This document shows, one piece after another, positions 5,782 through 14,105 of a stretch of 17,074 bases of DNA. Under the pieces are notes generated by a model. It was given only the letters and a program-made list of their open reading frames with translations, did no database searches and was not told the origin of the DNA. How positions within the stretch are numbered: position 1 is the stretch's first letter; every line of letters starts with the position of its first letter. Source of the DNA: WYZ-LMO8 sp964586135 (lineage in GTDB: Archaea; Thermoproteota; Methanomethylicia; Nezhaarchaeales; WYZ-LMO8); NCBI GenBank assembly GCA_964586135.1, contig CAZPGS010000012.1, positions 1 through 17,074 of the forward strand, given 5' to 3'. The translations under genes were made by a program, and so were the position numbers.

Positions 5782-7883
5782 CTACTCTGCTTCAAAAGCT
5801 TCTGCGCCTGGTCTATGATTTTCTGCGCCATTCTCGGCCCTATCTTTGGTAGCTTTATCAGGTCTGCTAGTTTAGCCTCTGCGACGTCTTTGAGCCCCTT
5901 GTATCCTCGTTGGTACAGGGTCCTGGCCCTAACTCTCCCTACGCCCTCGAGCTGTAGCAACTCCAATAACTCCTCCTTTGCCCCCCACTTTATCCTAGGG
6001 ACCAAAGCGCTAAGCCTCTGAGCGTGGGCTGTGAAGCCCACAACCTTAGCTATTTCGCTAGCCGCGTGGCATATCCACTCTGCCACTTGAGTTAACGCGT
6101 ATATGTCTCCTGGCCCTACGTCATACCTCAGCACTATGTCATTCTCGGGGACCTCGTTTATCCAGTCATATAGAAGGAGAGAGGTCTTGACCTCGGACAT
6201 CACGGTGATTAAGTCCCCCTCGTCATCTGACAATACCTCATCACTCTCTAGGACAAAGGAGGCAAGTTTTTCCCTCTCTCCCCTCTTGAGGTGAAGCTTA
6301 GGCACCTCAGGGACCTTGCATATCAAGTGCAAGTACTTGAGCGTTGCTTCCCTCCTCAGTCTCCTCAAGTACCTCAACAGCATTACCGCCGATAGAGGAT
6401 CTATGTAGAGCTCCGACACCCTGCGGCCGAGCTTAGTCGCCCTCAGTACATCTCCCTCAACGACGATAAAGCCCTCCACCTCTAGGAACTTCAGGATGCC
6501 CTTAACACTGAGCATGGCACCTAGAGAGCTGAACTGGTGGGCGTAGAAGGTCTTCGATATGAAGTCGCGGACGTCGTCTAACGTCGCATCATCTATCGAA
6601 GCTATCGTTGCCAGCACGTGCTTCCTAAGCGATGCCTCATTCGTTAACTGCGAGGTTATATTTTCGGGCTTTGACCTTATGTAGTGAGTAAAGACGTCAT
6701 AAGCCTCTATCTCAGTTCTCGCGAGGGCTACGGCCTCTCCATACTCGTCGTATTGCGGCCTCCCAGCCCTACCGGCCATTTGGTGAAACTCCAAGACCGG
6801 GATTCTGTAGAACCCGCGATCTACTTCATATCTCCTGTAGTCTTGAATTATGACCCTTCGAGCCGGCAAGTTAACTCCTGCGGCTAAAGTGGGCGTTGAG
6901 CACACGACTTTTATCTTGAAGCCCCGAAAACCCTCTTCAATTATTTTCCTCTGCCTCGCTGAGAGGCCTGCGTGGTGGAAAGCCGCCCCTCTTCTAATCA
7001 AATTCACTAGCTCCTCGTTTACTATTGGGGCCTCCTCGCCTTTCTCCATCTCCTCGCAGAGGTCCCTGACCCCCTTAGGGTCCACGTAAGGCTCCAAATA
7101 TCTCGACACTTTGTTGGCATACCTTACAGCGTTTTGACGCGTGTTGGCGAATATGAGGCATTGACCTCCACTTTTCACGACTTCTAAAGCCATGTCTATT
7201 ATCGAGTCGCCCGTTATCCTCTCAAATACGTGCTCTTTGCCGTTATCAAAGGTGATCCTATTGCCCACGCAAACGCCCATTTTTAGGGGCACAGGTCGCC
7301 AATCGCTTTCAACGAGCTCTGCGCCAAGCCACTTGGCTATCTCCTCAGCGTTGTTTATCGTGGCGCTCAGGGCCACCACCTGTAGGTCCTCCAAGCGTCC
7401 CCTTAGTCTAGCTAGGACTGCCTCCAACGTCGGCCCTCTCTCCGGGTCGTTTATCAAGTGCACCTCGTCTGAAACTACGACCTTAACCTCATCGAGCCAT
7501 GAAGCCTTATGCCTTATCAGGCTATCGAGCTTCTCATTGGTACAGACTATGACGTCGTAATTGCTCAACCACTTATCGTCGCTGTCGTAGTCGCCTGTTG
7601 TGACGGCAGCCCTCAACAACCCTCTTTCTTCATAGTCCTTGAATTCTAGCCACTTCTCATAAGCGAGAGCTCTTAGAGGTGTCAAGTACAGGGCTTTGAC
7701 TCTTTCTTCCACCACCCTCTTAGTTATCGCAAGCTCAGCGATGAGGGTCTTCCCTGAAGCCGTTGGAGCGGAAACGACTAAGCTCTTGCCCTTTAAGAGG
7801 CCAGCTCTAATGGCCTTCTCTTGAGGAGGATAAAGCTTTCTAATGCCCCTCCCGATTAGCACTTGTTTTATCCCGTCGGGCAC
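5763..7883 (-). CDS. hel308: ATP-dependent DNA helicase Hel308
   Basis: This superfamily 2, 3'-to-5' helicase acts on forked DNA and stalled replication forks. The 706-residue protein shows a Q-motif-like LYPPQ near 18-22, Walker A APTASGKT at 39-46, DEVH at 139-142, SATI at 173-176, the AFHHAGL motif near 301-307 and motif VI QMAGRAGRP at 368-376. A winged-helix/ratchet region follows, and the C-terminal helix-hairpin-helix part reads LEGVGRVRARTL and LPKIGPRMAQKII. The first usable start is GTG at 7883. Hel308-like sequence (IEVSALD) extends a few codons upstream to a stop at 7913-7911 without ATG, GTG or TTG, so the true start may be a rare codon or the N-terminus is shortened. Its 3' end runs into the tRNA-Pro gene on the opposite strand. 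It lies 43 bases after mcm, probably in the same operon. Confidence 0.95.
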   Translation of the reverse strand: MPDGIKQVLIGRGIRKLYPPQEKAIRAGLLKGKSLVVSAPTASGKTLIAELAITKRVVEERVKALYLTPLRALAYEKWLEFKDYEERGLLRAAVTTGDYDSDDKWLSNYDVIVCTNEKLDSLIRHKASWLDEVKVVVSDEVHLINDPERGPTLEAVLARLRGRLEDLQVVALSATINNAEEIAKWLGAELVESDWRPVPLKMGVCVGNRITFDNGKEHVFERITGDSIIDMALEVVKSGGQCLIFANTRQNAVRYANKVSRYLEPYVDPKGVRDLCEEMEKGEEAPIVNEELVNLIRRGAAFHHAGLSARQRKIIEEGFRGFKIKVVCSTPTLAAGVNLPARRVIIQDYRRYEVDRGFYRIPVLEFHQMAGRAGRPQYDEYGEAVALARTEIEAYDVFTHYIRSKPENITSQLTNEASLRKHVLATIASIDDATLDDVRDFISKTFYAHQFSSLGAMLSVKGILKFLEVEGFIVVEGDVLRATKLGRRVSELYIDPLSAVMLLRYLRRLRREATLKYLHLICKVPEVPKLHLKRGEREKLASFVLESDEVLSDDEGDLITVMSEVKTSLLLYDWINEVPENDIVLRYDVGPGDIYALTQVAEWICHAASEIAKVVGFTAHAQRLSALVPRIKWGAKEELLELLQLEGVGRVRARTLYQRGYKGLKDVAEAKLADLIKLPKIGPRMAQKIIDQAQKLLKQSSGAGGI

Positions 7884-7926
7884 GTCTAAGGCGCTTACTT
7901 CGATCTCCCTTCACCTGCAGAGGGCT

Positions 7927-9978
7927 TCAGACCTTCTTATAGTAGCCGTCGCGGGGCTGGAAGAGCAGTCCCTCACTTGAGAGTTGTTTGAGGGTCCTCT
8001 CGGCAAAAGCCTTGTCTATGCCCTCCTTTTCTGCCTTCTCTAATATTAGATCTTTGCTGACGGGCCCTCCCTGAAGCTCTTTCTGAAGCTCCTCTACTAT
8101 CTCGACTATCCTCGCCATCTTCTGTTGCACGCTCCTCGGCTTCCCCGTCATTATCACGTCTATGTCAGGCCTTCCAGCTGCATCGCATCCTACGGTCTTT
8201 AAGTAATGATTCATAAGCCTGATCACTGCTTCAGCGTCTTCTGCCGTGACCTCGCTCCTAAGGGCCATGCGAGCCCTCGCCTCAGCGGCCCTCACGAGGG
8301 TCTCCAGTTGTCTCACACTGATTGGTACCGGGCTATCCTCAGTCGCCTTTTCCCTTAGGCTGAGGAAGTACTCTTTTATCCTCTCTATGGCCTCGTCGGT
8401 CAGCCTTGGCTTTACGTTCTTCCTGGCGTAGGCTATGTATTTTCTGAAGAAATCTGGAGAGAAGGGGGCTAAGGGCTCGCCCTTCATGGCCCTCAAGCTC
8501 AAAACATGTTCAGCTAAAGCAGCGTCTATATCTTTCTTCGGCCTATCCGTTGTCACGAATATGAAGTCGAAGCGTGACAGTATCGTAACGGGTAAGTTGA
8601 TGTTTTCCGATACAGGTCTATTAGACATGTACCTACCGAACCTCGGGTTAGCCGCCGCCAAGATTGAGGTCCTCGCGCTGAGCGTGGCCACGATCCCCGC
8701 TTTAGCTATGCTCACAGTCTGTTGCTCCATGGCTTCGTGCATGGCAACCCTGTCTTCATCTCGCATCTTGTCTATTTCGTCTATTGCTGCGATACCGTTA
8801 TCCGCAAGGACTAGAGCGCCAGCTTCGAGGAAGAAGTCCCCCGTGTTCTTGTCCCTGACAACTGTCGCGGTGAGCCCAGCAGCCGTCGAGCCCTTACCGG
8901 AGGTATATATACCGCGTGGCGCGAGCTTGGCCACGTATTGCAGGAGCTGGCTCTTGGCAGTCCCAGGGTCCCCGACTATGAGGACGTGGAGGTCCCCCCT
9001 TATCTTAACCCCATCCGGCATGACCTTGGGGATCCCTCCAAAAAGCATGTAGGCTATTGCCTCTTTCACGTCCTCCATCCCGTAGATGGAGGGGGCTATC
9101 GACTTCACGATCTTCTCGACTATGTTCGGGTCCTTGGCGACCTCCCTTATCTTCTCCTCGTCCTCCGGCGTTATCTCGACGTCCTCGACGCCTTTGGTCG
9201 AAACCTCTACGTTGTTAGCCTCCAGGTATGTCGTGAAGGTGGTCAACCTGCCGAGCCTCGGCGAGTGCTCCTGCTTTACCGATAAGATTCCGTTTATCAA
9301 GACTCTATCGCCGGGCCTTACTCTGTCGACCAAGTCGTCGGCTACGAGGACCTCCATCGAGCGTGGCAGTTGGCCAGAGGGCACGTCTTCAGGCCTTTCT
9401 TGGACGACGAGAGTTTGAACGTCTATAAACGTCGAGTTTTCAGGGCTGAACTCGAGACCTCTCTTCCCACATCGAGGGCATATGGTTGGGTGGCTGAAAG
9501 ACCTAGAGTCTTGCGGGACCTTTATTATCTCCCCGCACTCGGCGTTTTTGCATATGAACGTGCCCTCGACGAGCCTCTGCTTTACGGTGCTCGCTCTAAC
9601 GACGACGCCTTCTATGGATATCATCTTGTTTACGTGCTCAGCCCTTATCTTCCTTATCGGGACTAGATCGCCAGCCCCTCTGAAGCGCGCGTGGAATCTG
9701 CCGACCTTTTCAGCGAAGGCCCTGCTCTCTGTCTTCACGGCGTCGTAAAGCGCTAAGGATGCGTATTCTATGTACTCTCTAGGCCTGTCCACGACCCCTT
9801 TAGCCAAGCTGTCGTCGTACAGCAACAGGTCGTCGAAGTCTATTACGAGGGACTTGAGGCCTGAGACTATCATTCGACGTATTCTCTCTCTGTACTTCAA
9901 GCTACCCCTGCTATCTGCATACGACTTGAAGAACTCCGCGAATTGCCCTATGGGGTCTTGAAGCTTCGCTTCAACCAT
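7927..9978 (-). CDS. mcm: Replicative helicase MCM
   Basis: This is the hexameric 3'-to-5' helicase of archaeal replication. Counting from the ATG at 9978 (683 residues), the N-terminal domain carries a zinc site with C143, C148, C167 and C170, followed by the OB-fold region. The AAA+ core has Walker A GDPGTAKSQ near 336-344, Walker B DEID near 400-403, sensor 1 AANP near 442-445, the arginine finger in SRFD near 468-471, and a C-terminal winged helix (SVQQKMARIVEIVEEL onward). I prefer ATG 9978 over the in-frame GTG at 9987 because GGGGTGGAG lies at the right distance upstream; either start overlaps the end of the GINS gene. All catalytic residues are present. The GINS-MCM-Hel308 order makes a replisome operon transcribed leftward. 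Confidence 0.97.
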   Translation of the reverse strand: MVEAKLQDPIGQFAEFFKSYADSRGSLKYRERIRRMIVSGLKSLVIDFDDLLLYDDSLAKGVVDRPREYIEYASLALYDAVKTESRAFAEKVGRFHARFRGAGDLVPIRKIRAEHVNKMISIEGVVVRASTVKQRLVEGTFICKNAECGEIIKVPQDSRSFSHPTICPRCGKRGLEFSPENSTFIDVQTLVVQERPEDVPSGQLPRSMEVLVADDLVDRVRPGDRVLINGILSVKQEHSPRLGRLTTFTTYLEANNVEVSTKGVEDVEITPEDEEKIREVAKDPNIVEKIVKSIAPSIYGMEDVKEAIAYMLFGGIPKVMPDGVKIRGDLHVLIVGDPGTAKSQLLQYVAKLAPRGIYTSGKGSTAAGLTATVVRDKNTGDFFLEAGALVLADNGIAAIDEIDKMRDEDRVAMHEAMEQQTVSIAKAGIVATLSARTSILAAANPRFGRYMSNRPVSENINLPVTILSRFDFIFVTTDRPKKDIDAALAEHVLSLRAMKGEPLAPFSPDFFRKYIAYARKNVKPRLTDEAIERIKEYFLSLREKATEDSPVPISVRQLETLVRAAEARARMALRSEVTAEDAEAVIRLMNHYLKTVGCDAAGRPDIDVIMTGKPRSVQQKMARIVEIVEELQKELQGGPVSKDLILEKAEKEGIDKAFAERTLKQLSSEGLLFQPRDGYYKKV

Positions 9979-10516
9979 TTTCTCCACCCCTAATGCTCCG
10001 ACGCCACCTCGAGATGAGGCTACACACCTCGTTGAACAGCACCCTCTCTTCCGGGGTTAGGCAGTCAAGGACCTCTCTTGGCGGTTGAGCGCCCGTCAAA
10101 GCCAAGTTGACGATTTTCTGGGTTCTGGAGTTAATGACGTCAATCAACCTCGCCTCGGTCAACCTCTTCTCGTTTAAGGCCTCTGGGCTGGCCTTCACCT
10201 TCTCGACCAAGGACTTGAGGTAATTCCTCGCCTTAACATAGAATGTTGGTTCGAGCGGAATGAGTTGAGGCGTTCTACTTTCCTTCCACGCTATCTTCGA
10301 TATCGCCGTCAAATCGATCTTCTTCTCGTCTACTATCTCGACGTACCCTCCCTCTTCCAGCACCTTGGCAATCCACCTCTCTACTTCCACTTCTTGATCT
10401 TGAGGAAAAGGCCCTAAGACCTCCTCTCCAACCCTTATCTCCGGAACCCTCTTCAAGACTTTGACCTTCACCTTCTCAACGTCGTAGAGGAGCTCCCCGC
10501 ACGAAGAGGTAGCCAT
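9971..10516 (-). CDS. GINS complex subunit, Gins23-like
   Basis: GINS links MCM with other replisome parts in the CMG-like helicase. The 181-residue protein starts with a beta-rich segment (VEKVKVKVLKRVPEIRVGEE, then LGPFPQDQEVEVERWIAKVL) that looks like the small B domain. A helical A domain follows, with PLEPTFYVKARNYLKSL and, near the C-terminus, LTPEERVLFNEVCSLI. B before A is the Gins23 order; Gins51 has the reverse. The LTPEE helix also resembles Gins51 A domains, so the paralogue call is less sure than the family call. A gins gene directly before mcm is known in Sulfolobus, where it is gins23. The start used is ATG 10516; a TTG at 10525 and a GTG at 10519 are in frame. The stop overlaps the mcm start, which suggests coupled translation. 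Confidence 0.82.
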   Translation of the reverse strand: MATSSCGELLYDVEKVKVKVLKRVPEIRVGEEVLGPFPQDQEVEVERWIAKVLEEGGYVEIVDEKKIDLTAISKIAWKESRTPQLIPLEPTFYVKARNYLKSLVEKVKASPEALNEKRLTEARLIDVINSRTQKIVNLALTGAQPPREVLDCLTPEERVLFNEVCSLISRWRRSIRGGENG

Positions 10517-10603
10517 CACTCTCAACCCTTATCCTAGCTCGCACTACAAAAAGCTTCCCTCGAGGCGTAAAGCCTTAGCCCCTCCTTCGTAGCGGCTAAA
10601 CCC

Positions 10604-10610
10604 TATAAGA
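10604..10610 (+). promoter_or_regulatory. TATA box for the rfcS-rfcL operon
   Basis: TATAAGA at 10604-10610, preceded by a BRE-like AAACCC, lies about 25 nt upstream of a predicted start near 10632, only about 9 nt before the rfcS ATG at 10641. No ribosome site is seen before that ATG, so a near-leaderless transcript is likely. The other side of this 124-bp divergent spacer has a weaker candidate (CTTTTTG on the minus strand, near 10549-10556) for the GINS gene. Assigned from motif and spacing only. Confidence 0.5.
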
Positions 10611-10640
10611 GGGCGCCGAGAAGAATACTCTGAGAGCTAT

Positions 10641-11621
10641 ATGGCCTTCAAGGAAGAGTTGCCAGCTCTCTGGGTCGAGAAGTACAGGCCCAAGAAGCTC
10701 GATGAAATCGTAAACCAAAAGGAGATAATCGAGAGACTGAAGAAGTTCGTGGAAGACAAGAACATCCCCCACATGTTGTTCGTGGGCCCTCCTGGAACTG
10801 GTAAAACCACGGCGGCCCTCTGTCTAGTCTACGAGCTCTATGGCGAAAACTGGCGACAGAACGTCTTGGAGCTCAATGCCTCTGACGAGAGGGGCATACA
10901 AACGATAAGGGAGAGGGTCAAGGACTACGCCAGAACCGTGGCCTTGGGAGACGTCCCCTTCAAGGTCATCATACTAGATGAGTGTGACGCCATGACCTCG
11001 GAGGCTCAGTGGAGCTTGAGGCGCATAATGGAGATGTTCTGGAGGACCACGAGGTTCATATTGATAGCGAACTATGGGTCGAGGATAATAGAGCCGATAC
11101 AGTCGCGTTGCGCTATATTCAGGTTCTCGATGTTGTCGAAAGAGGACGTAGCAGAGCGATTGAAGTCCATAGCCTCCCAAGAGGGCGTTAAGCTAACCCA
11201 GGAGGGCGTAGATGCCCTCTGGTACGTGGCCGGTGGCGATCTGAGGAGGGCTATAAACCTCCTTCAAGCGGCCGCCGCGTACGGAGGGCCCGTTGATGAT
11301 GTGACGGTCTACAAGGTGGCAGGCAGGGCTAGGCCGACGGAAGTCCACGAAATGCTCAAACTAGCTTTAAAGGGCGACATCTTGGCAGCGAGGCAGAAGG
11401 TTTATGACTTAGTGATAAACTATGGCCTAACAGGTTCGGACATAATAAGGCAGGTCCACGCAGAGGTCTTCAGGCTTGACGTGCCTGAGCCTTTGAAGAT
11501 GGAGATAGAAGACTTGGTGGCCGAGACCGATTACAGGCTCGTTGAAGGGGCCAATGAGGACATACAAATCACGGCCTTCCTAGCCCAGCTGGCTAAGCTG
11601 GGCAAGAAAATGGCTGGTTAG
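10641..11621 (+). CDS. rfcS: Replication factor C small subunit
   Basis: This is the AAA+ clamp-loader subunit that, with RfcL, loads the PCNA sliding clamp onto primer ends. The 326-residue protein has the opening LWVEKYRPKKLDEIV, Walker A GPPGTGKT at 49-56, LNASDERG at 78-85, Walker B DECD at 113-116 and the arginine-finger SRC box at 155-157 (QSRCAIFRF). The C-terminal collar helices follow. Length is typical (about 320-330). The ATG at 10641 is 31 bases after the TATA box. The rfcL start is two bases after its stop, so the two subunits are made from one transcript, as in many archaea. All catalytic motifs are intact. Confidence 0.97.
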   Translation: MAFKEELPALWVEKYRPKKLDEIVNQKEIIERLKKFVEDKNIPHMLFVGPPGTGKTTAALCLVYELYGENWRQNVLELNASDERGIQTIRERVKDYARTVALGDVPFKVIILDECDAMTSEAQWSLRRIMEMFWRTTRFILIANYGSRIIEPIQSRCAIFRFSMLSKEDVAERLKSIASQEGVKLTQEGVDALWYVAGGDLRRAINLLQAAAAYGGPVDDVTVYKVAGRARPTEVHEMLKLALKGDILAARQKVYDLVINYGLTGSDIIRQVHAEVFRLDVPEPLKMEIEDLVAETDYRLVEGANEDIQITAFLAQLAKLGKKMAG

Positions 11622-11623
11622 CC

Positions 11624-12859
11624 ATGTCAACTCCCCCTTACGTCCCCTGGACTGAGAAGCACAAGCCCCGCTCGATATCCGAGATAAAGGAGGTAGTGGG
11701 CGAGGCCGATTATATAGACAGCTTCACCTCGTGGTTAAAGAACTGGAAGCCAGGCGAAAAAGCGGCCTTGCTTTACGGCCCTCCCGGCGTCGGCAAAACC
11801 CTGCTCGTGGAAGTCGTAGCTAAGGAGTTCGGCTACGAGCTCTTTCAACTGAACGCTAGCGACACGCGGACTGAAGGAGCGCTGAGGAGGCTTGTCGGTC
11901 AGTCGTCCAAGACCGTCAGCCTCTATGGCTCGAGGGGCAAGCTCATCTTCTTAGATGAAATCGACGGCCTCTATGGCGTAGGCGAGGCGGATGCCGTCAA
12001 AGCGATAGTCGAGCTCATCAAGGAATCGCGAGTCCCCATAGTCATGGCGGCGAACGATCCTTGGGATCCAAAACTGAGACCCCTTCGGGAGGTGTCTGTG
12101 ATGATTGAGTTCAAGCGCCTAAGGTCGTCATTCATAGTGAAGCACTTGAAGAAGATATGCATGAAAGAGGGAATAGTGGCTGACGAGAAGGCCCTTAAGA
12201 TAATAGCCGAGCTCGCCGAAGGCGACATGAGGTCTGCCGTCAACGACCTTCAGGCGGTGGCCCAAGGCAGAAAGAAGCTGACGATAAATGACGTCTCGTG
12301 GTTAAGGGCTAGGAACAGGCAGTATCAAGCGTTCGACGTCTTGAGGATGCTCTTCGCTGCAAAACGATGCGACGACGCCAGAAACGTAGTAAACTCGTCG
12401 TTGCTCGACTACGAGACTCTCATGCTCTGGATAGACGAGAACTTACCGAGGCAATATACGGACCCAGAAGAGCTTGCTAAAGCGTACTATTACTTAGCGA
12501 GGTCTGACATCTTCTTGGGTAGAATGAATAGGGGGCAGAGATGGGAGTTGCTGAAGTACGTCATAGACTTCATGACGGCGGGGGTTGCGATGGCGAAGAT
12601 ACATCCATATAGATTTACTAAGTACGGCTTCCCTCAGAAGATATTATTGCTGGCCAAGGCCAAAAGCATGAGAGCCATGAGGGAGTCCATATGTGAAAAA
12701 ATAGCCTCTAAGTGCCACTTGTCTAAGAGAAAGGCTAGCACAGAGATCATGCCCTTCTTGCACGTGATATTTGAAGCGCCGGGCCTTGCCAAGCGTGACA
12801 TCTCGCGGTGGTTGGACCTCAACGAATCCATGGCGGAGTTTTTGAAAAAGCACGACTAA
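11624..12859 (+). CDS. rfcL: Replication factor C large subunit
   Basis: This clamp-loader large subunit pairs with RfcS. The 411-residue protein starts PYVPWTEKHKPRSISEI, with Walker A GPPGVGKT at 52-59, LFQLNASDTRT near 73-83, Walker B DEID at 111-114 and sensor 2 GDMRSAVNDL near 204-213. It lacks an SRC box, as expected for the large subunit. The C-terminus ends MAEFLKKHD, without the lysine-rich linker and PCNA-binding box (pattern QxxLxxFF) often found at the end of archaeal RfcL. The stop overlaps by four bases the stop of the convergent MobB-like gene, so no extra coding sequence follows. The ATG at 11624 is two bases after the rfcS stop. Function is secure; the lack of a PIP box is by eye. 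Confidence 0.96.
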   Translation: MSTPPYVPWTEKHKPRSISEIKEVVGEADYIDSFTSWLKNWKPGEKAALLYGPPGVGKTLLVEVVAKEFGYELFQLNASDTRTEGALRRLVGQSSKTVSLYGSRGKLIFLDEIDGLYGVGEADAVKAIVELIKESRVPIVMAANDPWDPKLRPLREVSVMIEFKRLRSSFIVKHLKKICMKEGIVADEKALKIIAELAEGDMRSAVNDLQAVAQGRKKLTINDVSWLRARNRQYQAFDVLRMLFAAKRCDDARNVVNSSLLDYETLMLWIDENLPRQYTDPEELAKAYYYLARSDIFLGRMNRGQRWELLKYVIDFMTAGVAMAKIHPYRFTKYGFPQKILLLAKAKSMRAMRESICEKIASKCHLSKRKASTEIMPFLHVIFEAPGLAKRDISRWLDLNESMAEFLKKHD

Positions 12860-13572
12860 TAGAGCTCCGCTTCGAGAGAAACCTTCCTTGGATCCCTCGG
12901 GACCCCCTTCAATACCGATAAGAGCCCCCTCAACACTTGGACGAACACCTTCGACGTGAACTGATTTAGTGGCACGTGTTCTCCGTTGACCACGAGCCTC
13001 ACGCCCTCTCTCCTTTCAACGCACTTTATGGGGCTCTCCTCGCCTCTTGCTATGGCCTCGGCGAGATCCCTACAGCTATTGAAACCGCACTTGCCGCAAT
13101 CCTCTAGTGCTAATAGCTTCATGACGTCTTCCACTACCACTTTCTGGATAGCTTTAGTTGCCCCATAAATATCTGCGACCTTGCTTGTCCAAGAGGTGGC
13201 TAGGCGTCGGGCCTCGTCGCTTAAGGGCACTATGGCAATGCTCTTGGAGTCTACTTCGTTTACGTCGGCTTCGGAGGTAGCAGCTATTACGTGAGGGATG
13301 GACTTACGCCCTTCGACTAGTACTAAGTGCCACTTGCTAGAGAAGAGGCCTCCGATGTCGTCTAAGTTTAGCTTCGACCTCACCGCTATGAATGTCGAGG
13401 TCTTCAGCACATTTGCTACTAAGAAAACCTTAAGGCTCTTGGCGGCTTCATGCTCCTCATGAAAGACTAGTGCTACGTTGTAACCCTCGTCCGCCAACTT
13501 CGCACCTAGCTCGCACATGAGCTTTAGCCTTGCCTCTCTCTTAGAGCCGACCACGCCTATTAACGTCCTCAA
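12856..13572 (-). CDS. MobB-like NTPase-fold protein with C-terminal 4Fe-4S domain
   Basis: The 238-residue protein has two parts. Residues 1-150 resemble MobB (a partner in molybdopterin guanine dinucleotide synthesis): a first strand LIGVVGS, a VLVEGRK motif at 84-90 and a late strand SIAIVPLS. However, the P-loop position reads GSKREARLKL, with no GKT/GKS signature, so ordinary nucleotide binding there is doubtful. Residues 155-190 hold C159, C162, C167 and C184 in CGKCGFNSC...C spacing, as in the 4Fe-4S domain of corrinoid/Fe-S and MobB-fused proteins. The start is TTG at 13572, two bases after the moaB stop. The gene is last in the moaC-moaB cluster, which supports a role in molybdenum or tungsten cofactor handling. 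The exact reaction is unknown; it may be an iron-sulphur carrier or regulator. Confidence 0.7.
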   Translation of the reverse strand: MRTLIGVVGSKREARLKLMCELGAKLADEGYNVALVFHEEHEAAKSLKVFLVANVLKTSTFIAVRSKLNLDDIGGLFSSKWHLVLVEGRKSIPHVIAATSEADVNEVDSKSIAIVPLSDEARRLATSWTSKVADIYGATKAIQKVVVEDVMKLLALEDCGKCGFNSCRDLAEAIARGEESPIKCVERREGVRLVVNGEHVPLNQFTSKVFVQVLRGLLSVLKGVPRDPRKVSLEAELY

Positions 13573-13574
13573 AT

Positions 13575-14105
13575 CTAGCCCCTCACATGGGCTACTACGT
13601 GGCGAGCCTCTGGGAGTATCAACTTTCTGAGAGCGAGCTCCACGGCGTGAGGAGAGCCGGGTATGGAGAATATGACGGTCTTCTTATAGACCCCAGCAGT
13701 TGCCCTCGTTAACATGGCTGCACTACCGATCTCGCCATAGCTCAAAAGCCTGAGTAGCTCTCCAAAGCCTGGAATCTTCTTCTCGAAAAGCTCGTCGACG
13801 ACCTCGACGGTCACGTCCTTATCGCTCAAGCCAGTGCCGCCAGTCGTTATTATCACATCAGGCCTCACGTCATTAATGACCCTCTCTATCTCTTGTTTGA
13901 TGGCAAAGGGGTCATTAGGGACTATAGATCTGCCTTTGAATATGTAGCCCTCGGCCTCGGCCATGCTTCTAATCCTCTCGCTATCCTCCTCCCTGACGTC
14001 CTCTCCCCTTTTCAACAAGCCGTAGAGAGCGTCACTCGTTACCACAACATAGAGCGAAACTTCTTTGGGGGCCTTTTCTCTATGCCCTTTAACTACCTCG
14101 CTCAT
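13575..14105 (-). CDS. moaB: Molybdenum cofactor biosynthesis protein of the MoaB/MogA family
   Basis: This family activates molybdopterin by adenylylation in archaea (MoaB in Pyrococcus; MogA in bacteria) before metal insertion. The 176-residue protein shows the diagnostic ITTGGTGLSDKDVT strand-loop in its middle, the LRLLSYGEIGSAAMLTRATAG helix pair that forms the substrate pocket, and IPGSPHAVELAL near the end. The N-terminus has about 15 extra charged residues before the first strand (SLYVVVTSDALY). The ATG at 14105 overlaps the moaC stop as ATGA, so translation is coupled. It sits between moaC and the MobB-like gene, all on the minus strand. Confidence 0.93.
   Translation of the reverse strand: MSEVVKGHREKAPKEVSLYVVVTSDALYGLLKRGEDVREEDSERIRSMAEAEGYIFKGRSIVPNDPFAIKQEIERVINDVRPDVIITTGGTGLSDKDVTVEVVDELFEKKIPGFGELLRLLSYGEIGSAAMLTRATAGVYKKTVIFSIPGSPHAVELALRKLILPEARHVVAHVRG

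Noticed and set aside
8435..9052. A 205-codon open frame on the plus strand inside mcm
   Set aside because: It is antisense to the AAA+ core of MCM, has a Ser/Leu-rich shadow composition and no recognisable domain.
9086..9748. Several plus-strand open frames of about 88-115 codons
   Set aside because: All are antisense to mcm and show no ribosome sites or domain patterns.
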